From Vinca minor (Eukaryota; Streptophyta; Magnoliopsida; Gentianales; Apocynaceae), in assembly GCA_026122235.1 (NCBI GenBank), contig JAOCZM010000164.1, positions 434,001 through 498,000 of the forward strand: a DNA stretch of 64,000 nucleotides, given 5' to 3'. The first letter of the stretch is position 1; each line of letters starts with the position of its first letter. A model generated the notes under the pieces. The model was not told the origin of the DNA, searched no databases, and saw only the letters and a program-made list of their open reading frames with translations. The translations under genes and the position numbers were made by a program. Positions 11,201 through 23,097 of this stretch are shown one piece after another.

Positions 11201-14200
11201 CCACATCCATACCTGAACCAACTCCCGTTATTGAGTCGACCACAGTTACTTCCCCACCTTCTCTCAAAGTCTACTCTAGACGTCCACCTCCTCCCAGACA
11301 CACATCCGGCGCCAACTACTTCGTCATCTGATCCTGTGTCAACTGATGATCTTCCTATTGCACAACACAAAGGTAAACGCCAATGTACTTACCCTATTTT
11401 CACTTTTGTATCTTATGATCATTTGTCACACTCTGCTTGTTCTTTTATCGCTTCTATTGATTCTATCACTATCCCTAAATCTGTCTATGAAGCTTTATGC
11501 CATCCTGGTTGGCGTAGTGTAATGATAGAGGAAATGGATGCCTTAAATGATAATGGTACTTGGGAGTTAACGGACTTACCTGCAGGGAAGAAAACTATTG
11601 GATGCAAATGGGTATTTACAGTGAAAAATAATCCTGATGGATCCATTTCGCGGTTGAAAGCTCGCCTTGTTGCTAAGGGATATGCTCAGATATACGGAGT
11701 TGATTACTCAGATACCTTTTCTCCTGTTGCAAAACTAACCTCTGTTCGACTATTTATTTCTTTGGCAGCTACCTATGATTGGCCCCTACATCAGTTAGAT
11801 ATCAAGAATGCTTTTCTTCATGGTGATCTTCGAGAAGAGGTATATATGGAGCAATCACCTGGGTTTGTTGCTCAGGGGGAGCATGGCAAAATGAAAAGAA
11901 AAGTTTGCTATCTTCGGAAATCTCTGTATGGTCTAAAACAAAGTCCGCGGACTTGGTTCGGAAAATTTAGTGAGACGATTAAGGTGTTTGGTATGTTGAA
12001 GAGCAGATCAGATCACACGGTGTTCTACAAAAAAGTCTAGTGCTGGTATCATCCTCTTAGTTGTTTATGTAGATGATATTATCATAACAGGGAGTGACAG
12101 TGTGGGCATATCATCTCTTAAGTCTTTTCTTCATACCCAATTTTAGACGAAGGACTTGGGAATGTTGAAATACTTTCTGGGTGTTGAAGTGATGAGGAGT
12201 AAACAAGGCATATTCCTGTCTCAAAGAAAATATGTGCTTGATTTGTTGACAGAGATAGGAAAATTGGGAGCAAAACCATGTAGTGCTCCAATGCTTCCCA
12301 ATTCGCAACTCACGAAAGATGGAGAATTATTTGAGGATACTGAAAGATATCGAAGACTGGTTGGGAAATTAAACTATCTTACAGTGACTCGTCTAGATAT
12401 TGCTTACTCGGTTAGTATTGTAAGTCAATTCTTGTCTTCTCCAACTGTCGATCATTGAGCTGCTTTGGAACATATCTTATGTTACTTGAAAGGAGCACCT
12501 GGACGAGGTATATTATATAAAAATCACAACCACTCTCGTATCGAGTGCTTTTTTGATTCTGACTGGGCAGGCTGTAAGATGACTAGAAGATCCACGACAG
12601 GTTATTGTGTCCTTGTGGGAGGGAATTTGGTTTCATGGAAGAGTAAGAAACAACATGTTGTTTCTCGCTCTAGTGTAGAAGCAGAATATAGGGCTATGTC
12701 ACAATCGGCGTGTGAAATTATGTGGATATATTAGCTCTTAGTTGAAATTGGCCTTAAAGTTTCCATTCCTGCAAAGTTGTATTGTGATAATCAAGCTGCT
12801 CTTCACATTGCTTCTAATCCAATTTTTCATGAGCGGACCAAACATATTGAGTTAGATTGTCATTTTGTACGTGACAAAATAGAAGATGGTTTCATTTCTA
12901 CTGGTTATGTGAAGACTGGAGAACAATTGGGCGACCTTCTCACAAAGGCGTTAAATGGAGTTCGAGTCAATTATCTTTGTAGCAAGTTGGGCATGATCAA
13001 CATCTATGCTCCACCTTGAGGGGGAGTGTTACAACCTATTAGCACATTTAACACATTTAACACATTTAGCATATGTTGTATAGGTGTATATGCACAATTA
13101 TAGGGATTAGATTGATTCTAGGATTGATTCTAGGATTTGATTGATCCTTATTGATTCTTTTCTTTATTTACTTTCCTATTCGGTTTTCCTAGGAGTGTAT
13201 ATATATGTAACACTTGTTCTATATGAAATACAGAGTATTCACGATTCCTAATTACTTTGTTACACGAATTAAGTAGAAGAACCCAAGTGTTAAACATGAG
13301 AGTTACTAGAGAAGCTTCATTAAAATATTTCTCAGCATTCAGCCCTTTTATTCAATAAAGACTTAATACAGCATGGTTGGTTTGTAGAAATGCTGGTTCA
13401 ATTTATTGTTAAATGCTTTGACCATAATATTATGATGGCATTCCCATACTAAAAGAAAGGTGGTGACTTTCTGATATTTGTCCTGGATTGCTTTATAGTT
13501 TCTATTCTAACTCTAACCTTCACTGCCTTCATCGGTTTTATGTCTATCTGGATTTAATTTTGAAGATTTTCCAAAAGTAGGATTGCCATGTTTCATGACG
13601 AAAAGGTGAATTATGCCTTGAAGAGATACGCCATAAGTGCATAAAATCTGATTTTCTTGTGTATTACATAGCCTGCAAATATAGAATCAATCTTATGTTG
13701 TCAACTGAAAACATTTTTTCTCCAAATTTACTTAGTTTTAATGAAAGAAAGACAGCAATGGTTTTAGTAAGCAATGCCAAAATGTGAATAGTTACCTTAA
13801 ATTTAAGTATCCTTTGACCTATTTTACTAAACCTTCTCTTTGAGGGACGCGAGAGATTGAATGTTGAGAAATATTTGTGCAGGGGTTTTTTCATGCTTTA
13901 TTTTGTTGAGGTATGAGGTCATCGTGAACATCTAAGTATGCAAAGCTGTTATAAAATAACTATTTGGTAGAAGTATATGGTCAATCATGTTGCCGATTTT
14001 TAAGTATACTTATTAACTAAAAAGATCTCTAATATGATACATGAGAATCAATGTAATCATCCACATTGACGGCGCGCCTTTCAATTATCAGTCTTGTAGT
14101 TGTTCAGGGGATCTTAAGCCTGCAGGAACTGGAGAACTATTTGTGGTAAATCCAGATGATTCAGTTGACTGAGTCAACAATGTTATGAAACGTTCGTTAA

Positions 14201-17200
14201 AAGAATACCGAGCGACTAAAAACAGTAACAGAAAGAAATCATCAAGCACTAATAGAAAGTACGAATAGGCTAGTAAGGAAATTCTGCTTTCTAAATTTTT
14301 TAATGTGATGTATCTAGTTTCTTTTTTGACGCGTCAGAAATATTTTTTTGTGTGATTTTCTATTATGAAAAATTTGAGCCATATTTTTCAAGGTGATATT
14401 TTGTGATAACATGAAGATATCTAATCAATCAGAGGAAAATAAAAATTAATCACAACCATGAGAAAATCTTGAGAAAAACATAAAAGACTGACCATAGAAT
14501 TACTTTCCATCCTACCTGCATGTAGCTCAGAGGAAAGACAGGAGAATGTAAGGCCCCTGTATCACTTCAGGCATGAACTGGACATGGAAAATATTATAAT
14601 TCTTGCTGCATGTCTCATCATGTCACTAAATCTTTTGGTTATTCCATCCAAACACCTAGATTTACTTCATAATAAAACATCTGAAAAAATATTATCTAAC
14701 TTTCTCAAAAGTTTTGAAGGTTATTATTAGCTGAAAGAATATCACAGGATAAATTGTATGGGAAGTTCTATTTTGGAGATTGGTTTCGATGTATTGTTTT
14801 TTAATTTATGGTGTTCTTTCTAAATGTTATTGCAACTCATCAACAGTTCTTCCGTAACTCTCTTCCTGAAATTTTCCTTTTTTTTAATTGTCAGGGTTGC
14901 GGGCGCACAGTCTAACAGTGGAGGACTATCAAGGTTCGTATTCTTGCCTCTTCAAAGATTTGCTGATTCGTAGTACAGCTTAGTATTCAAAAGATTATAA
15001 AATCTGAAGTGCTTGATTACTAAGCTTATGCAGTTTTCCTAAGTTACCTTTATTGAGTAGTCAGTTGCAGTAGTTGTGGAAACTACCATCTCTGAGAGGT
15101 TTAGGCGGTATGACAATGCTATGCATTAGGATATCTAAATTTTAACTTGCCAAGGAAAATCTATAAAGATCTATCATCTTTCTCTCACCTATTTACAAAA
15201 AACAGATTAAAGTTTGCACTGCAACATGACAACTGAGGTTAGAAATTCCAAAGATAAGCACAATAACACTTCCAGTTCAGTTTGTTGGCTGCAACGATTT
15301 GCAAACTCATTTGTGCAACCCCACAGTCCACACTTCACTTTTGTTAATTGCTATAACGTTCTTCTGAGGATGGGCATATTGGTCCCAGTTCCATCTGACT
15401 GCGTTGATGATGAGTCAACTACTAAAGCAATATATTGTTCATTTAGAACTAAATTTATAATCAGAAGGTGGTTGATTTCCATCATATCAGTAGATGCCCA
15501 AATTCAAAGGTTCTGATTCTTCAATTAAATTGTGCATTATCTCATGGAGTATTTAAACATTACAAATCCCACCATAACTTTTATTTTGTCAAGCAGATTT
15601 TTCTTTTCCAGCCTGAACTTCATTTATTCCGGAAAAATTGGACAAACAAATGCTGTAGAATATTCTTTATTCTGATTTTTTTTGGGTGGAATGGACAGAA
15701 TAAATGACTTAGTTGCAGAATTGCAAAGTTCTGTGCACTTATTTCTTTCCCAATTAACTTCTGCTTTAGTGTTAATATCCTGTGCTTGGAACCTTTTTTG
15801 AATGGGTGAATTGCATAAGTTTTGGTAAAGTCTGTTTTCTCTATAGCTCTTCTCGACAGAGGTTGGAGAAGATCTGGCTGTTTCTTATACAAACCTGAGA
15901 TGGAAAGGACATGCTGTCCTTCTTATACGATCCGTCTCAAAGCAAGTAATTTTGTTCCTTCAAAAGATCAAGTTCGAGTAGCTAAACGAATACAAAGGTC
16001 ATTTTTTCTGCAACCTTTATCATCTCCACTTGCATATGTCTTTAAGAATATCTAGATGAAGTTAACATAGACTAATGTGATGGCTCACATACATGAGATA
16101 AGAGCATCTATGTATCAGTACATGATTGAGAGCTCCAATGGATAATCCACAACTATTTTCCATCTTGTTTCGCTTATGCGTGAGAAGTAAGAGATGAGGA
16201 TAATGATATTTTTATAATGTAATCCTTGGGATATGTTTGACCCCAATCTTTTGGGATTAAGGCTTGGTTGTTTGTTTGTTTGTTTAATAATCATATGTCT
16301 TGTAAGATTGATGAACAGCTCCATCTGTAATTAGGATGTAGCTTACTGTGGGAAATGACTGACAGCAGTGTCCACTTTTTTCTTCTCTCTTTATTGAATT
16401 CAGAGAAATATTTTGTTTCCTCTGTGTTGCTCCCCCCCCCCACCCCCCCCCCACACACACACACACCCTCCCCCTCTCTCGAAATCAACATATCTGTAGG
16501 ACATTCTTTGGCCAATTTCTTAGTCCTTCAAACACCGAGTTTCCAATTGCTGTCAAAACTATGATACATGCTTCCCTTGTAATATTAGGACTTTAAATAC
16601 TGAAACAAAAGATGACTCTTTTTAGGTTTCTCGGTGGCACACTGGATGTAAAAAGAGGAGAAAAATTGATTGATGAACCAACTACTACAAAGGGATCCTG
16701 CAGTTATTTCCAAAATGAAATTTCAAACTCGAGATGGGAATTATCAGAAAGCGACCTTGGAGACAAGAAAAAGGCTGAAGAGTTGTTGTGCTATTTGTCC
16801 TACCAAATTGATGTTGCAGTTCAGGCATGCTCTCAAAATGGAAAGCTTCCTTCAAATCTTCAATTTCCAAAAGCTTCTGTCAAAAAAGTTGCACCAGCAA
16901 AAAGAAAGTTACTGGCTGAAGGATCAGAGCAATTATTATTCTCCAGCAATGTCTCATTCCAGATTTCTGCTGCTTTAAAGCGAGCAAAGAAGGATGTCCA
17001 TCTTGATAATAGTGAAAAGGAAAATGGGCTGGCTGCAGAAGTTACACCAAAGACGATTGCAGAAATACTAGTAGAGCATCTAAATCAGATGGCAGAATCC
17101 CGTGGTTTGTTAATTAGAGCTTGTGATGGTCACGTTAACTTTTACTCTATTGTCAACCAAGCATGCCTTGATAACATACACAAAGGTGAGAAAATAACAA

Positions 17201-19486
17201 AGGAGTGTCCTACAAAAACTGGTGTGGGAGAGAGCTCCTTAAACAAAGGTGATGGGACTCCCCGAGTCAAAAGAAGGTGGCTTGAGATTCGTTTAAAAAG
17301 GTCCAGCTATGATCCAGAAGAATATTCCTTGTATAGGAAATATCAACTTAGGGTGCACAATGATACACCAGATCGTGTCACTGAAAACTCATACAGGAGG
17401 TTTTTGGTAGACACTCCCCTGGTTTATGTTTCTCCAACTGGTGATGATACAGTCCCTCCCTGCGGTTTTGGCTCTTTCCATCAGCAGTATCTGATTGATG
17501 GGAAGCTAATAGCAGTTGGTGTGATAGATATTCTTCCAAAATGTTTGTCTAGTAAGTATTTATTCTGGGACCCAGACCTTGCCTCCTTATCATTAGGCAA
17601 CTTTTCAGCACTGGAAGAAATAAAATGGGTTAAAGAAAATCAGGCATATTGTTCTAGTCTGCAGTATTATTATCTTGGTTACTACATTCACTCCTGCAAT
17701 AAGATGAGATATAAAGCAGCATACCGACCATCTGAACTTCTTTGTCCTCTTCGCTATCAGTAAGTTCCTGTACTCCTTTATTATACTTTACATGGATATC
17801 TGTTGGTATAAAGGCATTGTGGAAAATATTCAACTTTTATCAAGCTTCTTGCCATATGATTGATATTTCAAGCAACTTCTCTGTGAATCTTTGATGGTTG
17901 CCTTCTTTTGGAACAACTAATTTAGCTGCTCTAGTATGTAGAATATATCTATGTATTGGGAAATTCTTGCCAAACATTCTCGCAGTTGGACTGCTTTCTA
18001 GAATAGTTGCATTTAACTGGTTTTTTCTTTCATCTCCATAAGATTTAGCCTGCAGAATGTGTCAGAAACCTGAGCTTCTTTATACACTTTGATCTACATA
18101 TTTGATATTACAGGATAGAGTAAACAATTTTTGCGTTGGTGCCTCATTTAGGATGCTACTAGGAGTTTGTGAATTGCGTGTTTAAGTAAAGATTTAGTAT
18201 TTTAGCTTACTCCTTGAGCTCTACCTCTGAACTTACATCAAATGGAAACACCAAGTTTGAGATTGAGATGGCCTTCTTGTTGTGTACATGCAAAAGTAAC
18301 TGGAACAGAATCCCTTCTTGGGTTCATATAGCAGCAACCAGAATTACAGCTAAAGATGATTTTTATTTATTCGTCCGCCAAGTTGTCAATTTCACCATTC
18401 TAGTGGTTGACTGATGATTGCGACATATTTAACATTAACGCATCATTGCAGCCCACCATAGCTTCTATATTCTAGCCTTATTTTCTGATGGCTGATCTTT
18501 TCATCAGGTGGATTCCATTTGATATTGCTAAGCCTTTGCTTGACAAAAAACGTTATGTAATTTTATCTGATTATGCCACTCTTCAAAATGGAGAGAAATT
18601 GCCACCTTCTCTGCTTGAAAATTATATGGAAGAGCAACAAGAAGACCCCTTTCACGAAGGCAAGAATGACACCTCTGTTGATGACGATGAGGAAATGGAT
18701 GAACTTGATTCTGAAAAAGCTGGGTCTGCCCTTTCGGCAGAAATTGGAGATGCAGATGTTGACAATGTATTGATTGGATTGAGGTCAGCTCGTCTAAGAT
18801 ACAAGGTTTGTAGTCGATATTGTGTTACATAGTCTTTTAAATCTGCTAATTAACAGTGTTGTATAAAGAATTACTGTGGGAGGTAAATAGTAATCAACGA
18901 ATGGATTTTCTGGGGTTTGTTATTTGCATTTGCTTATTGAACTGATGGAACATATATTATTAACCAAATTAGAAATCACAAATTAAATTGGGGATAGTTA
19001 TGAAGAAAAGAAAATGGGATAAAACTGGATGGAAAGTGGTGTGCTTTCTCATATCCCCCCCCACCCCCACTCCCACCCTTTAGGAAAAAAAAAATAATGT
19101 TTGAGAATATGTCGAGAATGATTATATTTGCCGTTACTGAAGGTAGACCAAGTGATTTTGACATGGTAAGATTTTTTTTTGTTATTACTCTCTTCGTCTC
19201 AAAATGAATATCCACGTTCCTATTCATTATTACTTTTTAATGAAAAAGGTACTCCCTATCTATACCACAAGGACAACTAGCTGAAATCTCTAAAGAAACA
19301 TGAAGATAATAGTGTAACTGAGCATTAGCATTGTGGTTGATGTAATTTGATTTTTGCTCTTGTTTGCAGGACCTATGCCAAGTTTTTAGTCATAGTAGGA
19401 GGAAGTATATGGACACCCAGTTGCGGAGATATGCAAGAGCTGTGGGTGCTGAACTCTCTGAGCGAATGGTGTATTCATTAAGCTGA
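8292..19486 (+). CDS. ATE1: Arginyl-tRNA--protein transferase (ATE1), six exons
   Basis: Transfers arginine from Arg-tRNA to acidic N-termini, marking proteins for the Arg/N-degron pathway in cytosol and nucleus. Exons: 8292-8448, 14895-14933, 15847-15997, 16626-17759, 18508-18805, 19370-19486. All introns read GT/AG, and the total of 1896 nt gives 631 aa, close to the 632 I recall for Arabidopsis ATE1. Exon 1 carries the N-terminal CGYC cysteine pair and SISHG. Exons 2-3 encode LTVEDYQ, RGWRRSG and the second Cys pair in RTCCPSYTIRLKA. The end of exon 4 holds the catalytic C-terminal domain (PPCGFGSFHQQY, YYLGYYIHSC, MRYKAAYRPSELLCPL). Exon 6 ends VGAELSERMVY. The start is the first ATG before MAEKRKMGSEASSS; an in-frame ATG six codons on (8310) is possible. 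Exon 2 is only 39 nt. Intron 1 (6446 bp) holds a copia element in the same orientation. Confidence 0.95.
9280..9500 (+). repeat. 5' LTR of the copia element
   Basis: 221 bp, TGTTACAACC to TTTGTTACA. Relative to the 3' LTR it shows two substitutions, lacks two short duplications (about 9 and 13 bp) and differs by a small indel near 9470. Confidence 0.93.
9769..10458 (+). pseudogene. Copia protease and integrase N-terminal part (broken)
   Basis: The frame from 9610 includes the aspartic protease motif DSGATDHMSG, then a GAG-pre-integrase-like zinc region (HCRLGHPS, ESCQFVKHH) and the start of the integrase core (HSDVWGP). It ends at a stop near 10456. The catalytic core continues in another frame (10383-10601, FVDDYSRMTWLF), so there is a frameshift. 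Sequence from about 10600 to 11010 still resembles integrase but has many stops. There is no gag ahead of the protease. Not functional as it stands. Confidence 0.85.
11014..12040 (+). pseudogene. Copia linker and reverse transcriptase N-terminal part (broken)
   Basis: 11014-11331 encodes an acidic, proline-rich linker. The frame then shifts to 11231-12040, which carries the start of the copia reverse transcriptase: WKWVF-type block (GCKWVFTVK), ARLVAKGYAQ, DTFSPVAKL, QLDIKNAFLHGDL and LRKSLYGLKQSPR. A TAG at 12038-12040 interrupts it before the YVDD active-site block, which is still visible in the DNA at about 12064-12090 (VDDIIITG). Confidence 0.88.
12156..13019 (+). pseudogene. Copia reverse transcriptase C-terminal part and RNase H (broken)
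   Basis: Three successive frames, 12156-12458, 12465-12734 and 12777-13019, carry LKYFLGVEV, the RNase H blocks FDSDWAGCKMTRRSTTGYC, SWKSKKQ and SSVEAEYRAMSQ, and YCDNQAALHIASNP with HIELDCHFVRDKI. Premature stops TGA at 12456-12458 and TAG at 12732-12734 separate them. The tail ends eight bases before the 3' LTR. Confidence 0.88.
13027..13264 (+). repeat. 3' LTR of the copia element
   Basis: 238 bp. It carries two short internal tandem duplications (AACACATTT and ATTGATTCTAGG units) absent from the 5' LTR. Confidence 0.93.
16428..16470. repeat. Poly-C / (CA)n simple repeat in ATE1 intron 3
   Basis: Runs of C broken by A, then CACACACACACAC and CCCTCCCC, inside the intron between exons 3 and 4. 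Confidence 0.85.
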
Positions 19487-20383
19487 CGCGTCTTTCATCT
19501 GGACTCTAATGGTAAGAGAATTTCATGGAGGCTTGGAATGAAATACTATATGTTGACAAAGTAAGGATTTAGCAAAATTTATCGCTTCCTCCCTGTCTCC
19601 CCCAGGGTGTTAAAGTGTTATTTCTGTAAGAACTTGCAGTAAGCATTAAAATATAAGCTTCACGCCCCAGATAAGATTTTCCGGCAACAGCATTACACTG
19701 GATGAAATGTCTGTCTTCATAGAATCATTATTTCGTCTGGAAATCTCATCCAAGTTAAATTCTTTTACCGTCGAGCAGCTTTTAACTTTTCGTTTGGCTG
19801 ATTTTTGGTTGGCAGGTAAAATGGGAAATGTTGTGCATATTCTTTACTACTGGATAAGTGATCTTGGGTTTCTTCTATTCTGTAATCTGGTGCCTTAAAT
19901 CTACTGGATTAACTTTTTTTTTTTTGTTCTTTTTTCTCTTTTTTGTGGGTGGAGGGGGAAATAGGATTCGATCCTGGATGTTATCCAAGGAAAGAACAGT
20001 TTCCAACCACTCCTCGCCGATTTTGGCAGATGGTATTCGATATCAGGACATATATTCCCGCATAAGCAGTCTCTCCTGGAGAAGGAAGGCCGGTCAGTCT
20101 CATCTAGGTGGGTATAACCTCGTTCCGACCCTCTTCTGTTGAGAGAGGAGTTGGAATTCTTAATTAATATTTTAAGGACTTGTATGATCCCTTTTGTTCC
20201 AGTCAATAAGAGGATATCCATCCCGGATGAACTCCCTTCTGAGTTTTGAGTTCCAAGTGATGGATCATTTTTCTACTTGGAAAGAAACGACAAAAAGAGG
20301 TTTTTTCTTTTTAAAGTTTCCACAGGTTTCTCCAGGGAAATTTGATGACGTAGTGGAATTCTTAATGGACTGAATTTACAGTA
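19487..20383. other. ATE1 3' flank
   Basis: Presumed 3' UTR and downstream DNA. A T-rich run (19908-19940) is followed by GC-moderate sequence of unknown origin (19950-20140), possibly an old repeat. No coding family is recognised. Confidence 0.4.
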
Positions 20384-20388
20384 TCTAT

Positions 20389-20656
20389 TGTAGAAAATGG
20401 ACTTGAGCTTAACTCATTCCCTCAAAAGGTACCTTAAGAGGGTGAGGATTGCCCAATCCTTATAAAGAACAAATTTGCTCACTAGCTAGTCGATGTGGGA
20501 TTTCAACACCCCCTCACGGCCAGGGCTGGACATCTGGACCATGAACAATAATGGAGGCCCAACATCGAACTAGGTGGCTCTGATACCATGTAGAAAATGG
20601 ACTTGGGCCTAACTACCTTTTGAGGGAATGAGTTAGGCCCAAGTCCATTTTCTACA
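20389..20656 (-). mobile_element. Rearranged TRIM with palindromic 5' LTR
   Basis: Same family as 1984-2303. The 3' LTR (minus sense) is complete at 20389-20508. Internal DNA includes the primer-binding site complement at 20573-20588. The 5' LTR is replaced by a palindrome: 20589-20614 and 20631-20656 are perfect 26-bp inverted copies of the LTR's U5 end, with a 16-nt spacer. Both outer ends therefore read TGTAGAAAA inward. Target duplication TCTAT at 20384-20388 and 20657-20661 shows that the rearranged form itself integrated. Confidence 0.85.
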
Positions 20657-20661
20657 TCTAT

Positions 20662-22345
20662 CCCCCTCGAAAGTTGCGTGTGGCGAAAGGTTTTCGATTT
20701 CGATTTCTTGAGTTCGGAATCAAAATTTATCGCTTTGAATCCACTTCTCCTTAAGACGAGAACTTAATCCAAAATTCAATCCAACTCGGGAAAAAAACAA
20801 ACGAACAAATATTTTTGGCACTTTAATGCAAGGTTGTCAAGATTAGAACTTTGATTTGGAAAAGAAGAGGTTTAAAAACTCTTAAATGCAAGGGTTGTAT
20901 TGGAAAATTCAAACAAAATTATTCAAATAATATTTTATAATAAATTTATTTCTTGCCAAGTATCCCATTTCTCTGCCCACAAGCTATCCTTAACCAATGA
21001 AGAATTGGAATTGTGTTTGGACACATGTTTTGTGAGAGTTTCTTGGTTACAAATGATTCTTTAAAGAGCTTGATTTTGTGCAAATGCATTTTCTGCCTGC
21101 CAATTGAGGGCTGTTTCTGCAACAAAAACTATCTGTTGGTGTTCCTTATCATCTACTGCTATGGGATTTGTGATTTTCCATACATGCCTATTCTTCTCCT
21201 TTTCAAAGATACCTAAAGGAGGAAACATGGTATTATAGGAGCTGGAGGCCTGATCCATCATTTTGAAAGGGACTGGTAGAGATGAAGGTGGAGGAGGAAG
21301 AAGTTTAACTGGTGTATTATCTGGGGGGAATCATTTTGTGAATGGGAGTGGGATGGAGGTTGATATTGAACATAGTAATTAAAAATTTTGCCACTGTTCT
21401 CCTAAAAGATTAACTGAAGGGTCACCTGATTCATATCTTGTGCGAAGAAGTTGTTGGGTGCCTTAAGATTTTTTAAAAATTCTAGGCAATTCGTCATTCG
21501 ATGAGTAATCTAAACAATCTGGGCACGAGCGAACATCATACCAAATGTGACATTTTTTATCCTTTCCCTAGAGGACAAGTCTGCCATCATCACTGAACAT
21601 TACAATAATATTCATCTACTAATAAAATTGATAAGAAATTCCAACTACCGTCAAAATTGATTAGAGCTTATTTTCAACCTAAACCAATGCCAAAATAGTC
21701 GTCAGAACAATTGATGAATGATGAGTTGGAACTAAATTCAAAATTAGGATTTTTCATTCAACTGGTTTTTTTTTATTCAATTCCCTAAACCCGACCAGAT
21801 CGTTCGATCCAACTATTCTACAAATCAAATCGCCGACCCTACATGATTTTCTCCTCCAACAATTCTTATCAAATCTAACTCGATTTATGCCTCTCTGTAG
21901 AATCGTACGATTCTACAATTTGACTCGTAATTTGACAAGCTTGCTTTGATCCACCGGACATGATTGTCATGCAATTGGATATGAAGCGGATCAGGCTGAG
22001 TACAAGGCCACGGCATACTTATCTCGAGTAACTGTCTGTGAAGCCCAAAAGACTACTATTTATATTCTAAAGTAGGACGGCCAACTTATCATAGATGATC
22101 CATTACGAGGCCCACAAGTTCAAACTGTTTGATCTCGTTTTCATTTTCTTTTCTTTTTTGGGAAATCTACCAAACTCGATAATGGATTATAAAAGCTTAG
22201 AGGGATAATATTTGGCCTGCAATATCCTCTTATAGATTTTGCATTCTTCATCTCATCTATGATATTTGAATTACTCTAAACAGAAAACTCTGTTATTCTT
22301 TCTGAAGCACAGTATGGGCAATATGTGAATACATGTCTTATATAA
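20662..22345. other. Intergenic DNA with one coding remnant
   Basis: Mostly featureless AT-rich DNA. The only recognisable piece is the minus-strand polyprotein-like fragment at about 21040-21450. Confidence 0.4.
21061..21300 (-). pseudogene. Fragment of a retroelement or pararetrovirus-like polyprotein
   Basis: A short open stretch ends with a helix-like block containing ETALNWQAENAFAQNQAL, of a kind I associate with plant retroelement or endogenous pararetrovirus polyproteins upstream of the protease. The stop at 21061-21063 cuts it, and no protease or polymerase follows. The attribution is from memory and weak. The fragment is too short to be functional. Confidence 0.3.
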
Positions 22346-22347
22346 TA

Positions 22348-22554
22348 CTCACTCATTCCATAATATAAGTCGTTTAGTACATGAAGCGAAAATTAAAAGA
22401 GAAAAAAAATAAGGTGTTTTTTGGTCAAAATATCGATATTACTCTCTTATAGTTAAGAGAGTAATATCGATATTTTGACCTACAAAGTGTCTTGCTTCCT
22501 TAATTTTTGCTACATGTCTTAAACGACTTATATTATGGAATGGAATGGAGATAG
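22348..22554. mobile_element. Stowaway-type MITE
   Basis: Ends CTCACTCATTCCATAATATAAG and its inverted partner near 22531-22554, with flanking TA on each side. A near-perfect internal palindrome covers GATATTACTCTCTTA at about 22433-22472. Confidence 0.75.
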
Positions 22555-23097
22555 TAATTGGTAACTTGAGGAAACTTGGACATCCACACAATCCAAACAT
22601 AATTCCCATCTAAGTTTTCTTGAAATGAATCTCATTTGGTTATTTGAGTATATAGATGGAAGGAGGGTTGATGTGGAATTCGGACAGATAAACAAGCAAG
22701 TAGTAGCAAATAAATAGTTCAAAGGAGCCATAGAAATTGTAATCAATGATATTTACATGAATTCAGACATCATTATCACAATATGAACAACATATTCTAA
22801 CATAAGATGCCATTCACAACGCCGAATATAAGGGGGCCAAATGAGAGATTTACCAATTCAAGATGAACAGCAGAGTTCGAATTGGATCAATTGGTTGTCA
22901 AGGAATGTACAATTGGAGTTGTATTTGAAATCAACTGGGAATCAAACATCATCAACATCGCTTCCTCCAACATATGATTGGTGACTTGCCCAGTAATTGC
23001 TTCCCTCAGGTCCTGATATCTTGAACCTGTTTTTACTCAAAACAAGCCAGCCAAAATCATCTTCTGTTTAAGCAATGAATTTTTCAGAACTCGTAAT

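Larger units (their letters stand above)
9280..13264 (+). mobile_element. Ty1/copia LTR retrotransposon inside ATE1 intron 1
   Basis: A 3985-bp element with LTRs at 9280-9500 and 13027-13264, both starting TGTTACAACC and ending TTTGTTACA. Target duplication CGAAT lies at 9275-9279 and 13265-13269. The primer-binding site TGGTATCAGAGC follows at 9501, and a purine tract GAGGGGGAG precedes the 3' LTR. Domain order is protease, integrase, reverse transcriptase, RNase H, which is the copia order. A normal gag region is missing: only about 260-330 bp separate the primer site from the protease. The coding region is broken by several stops and frame changes. Confidence 0.95.
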
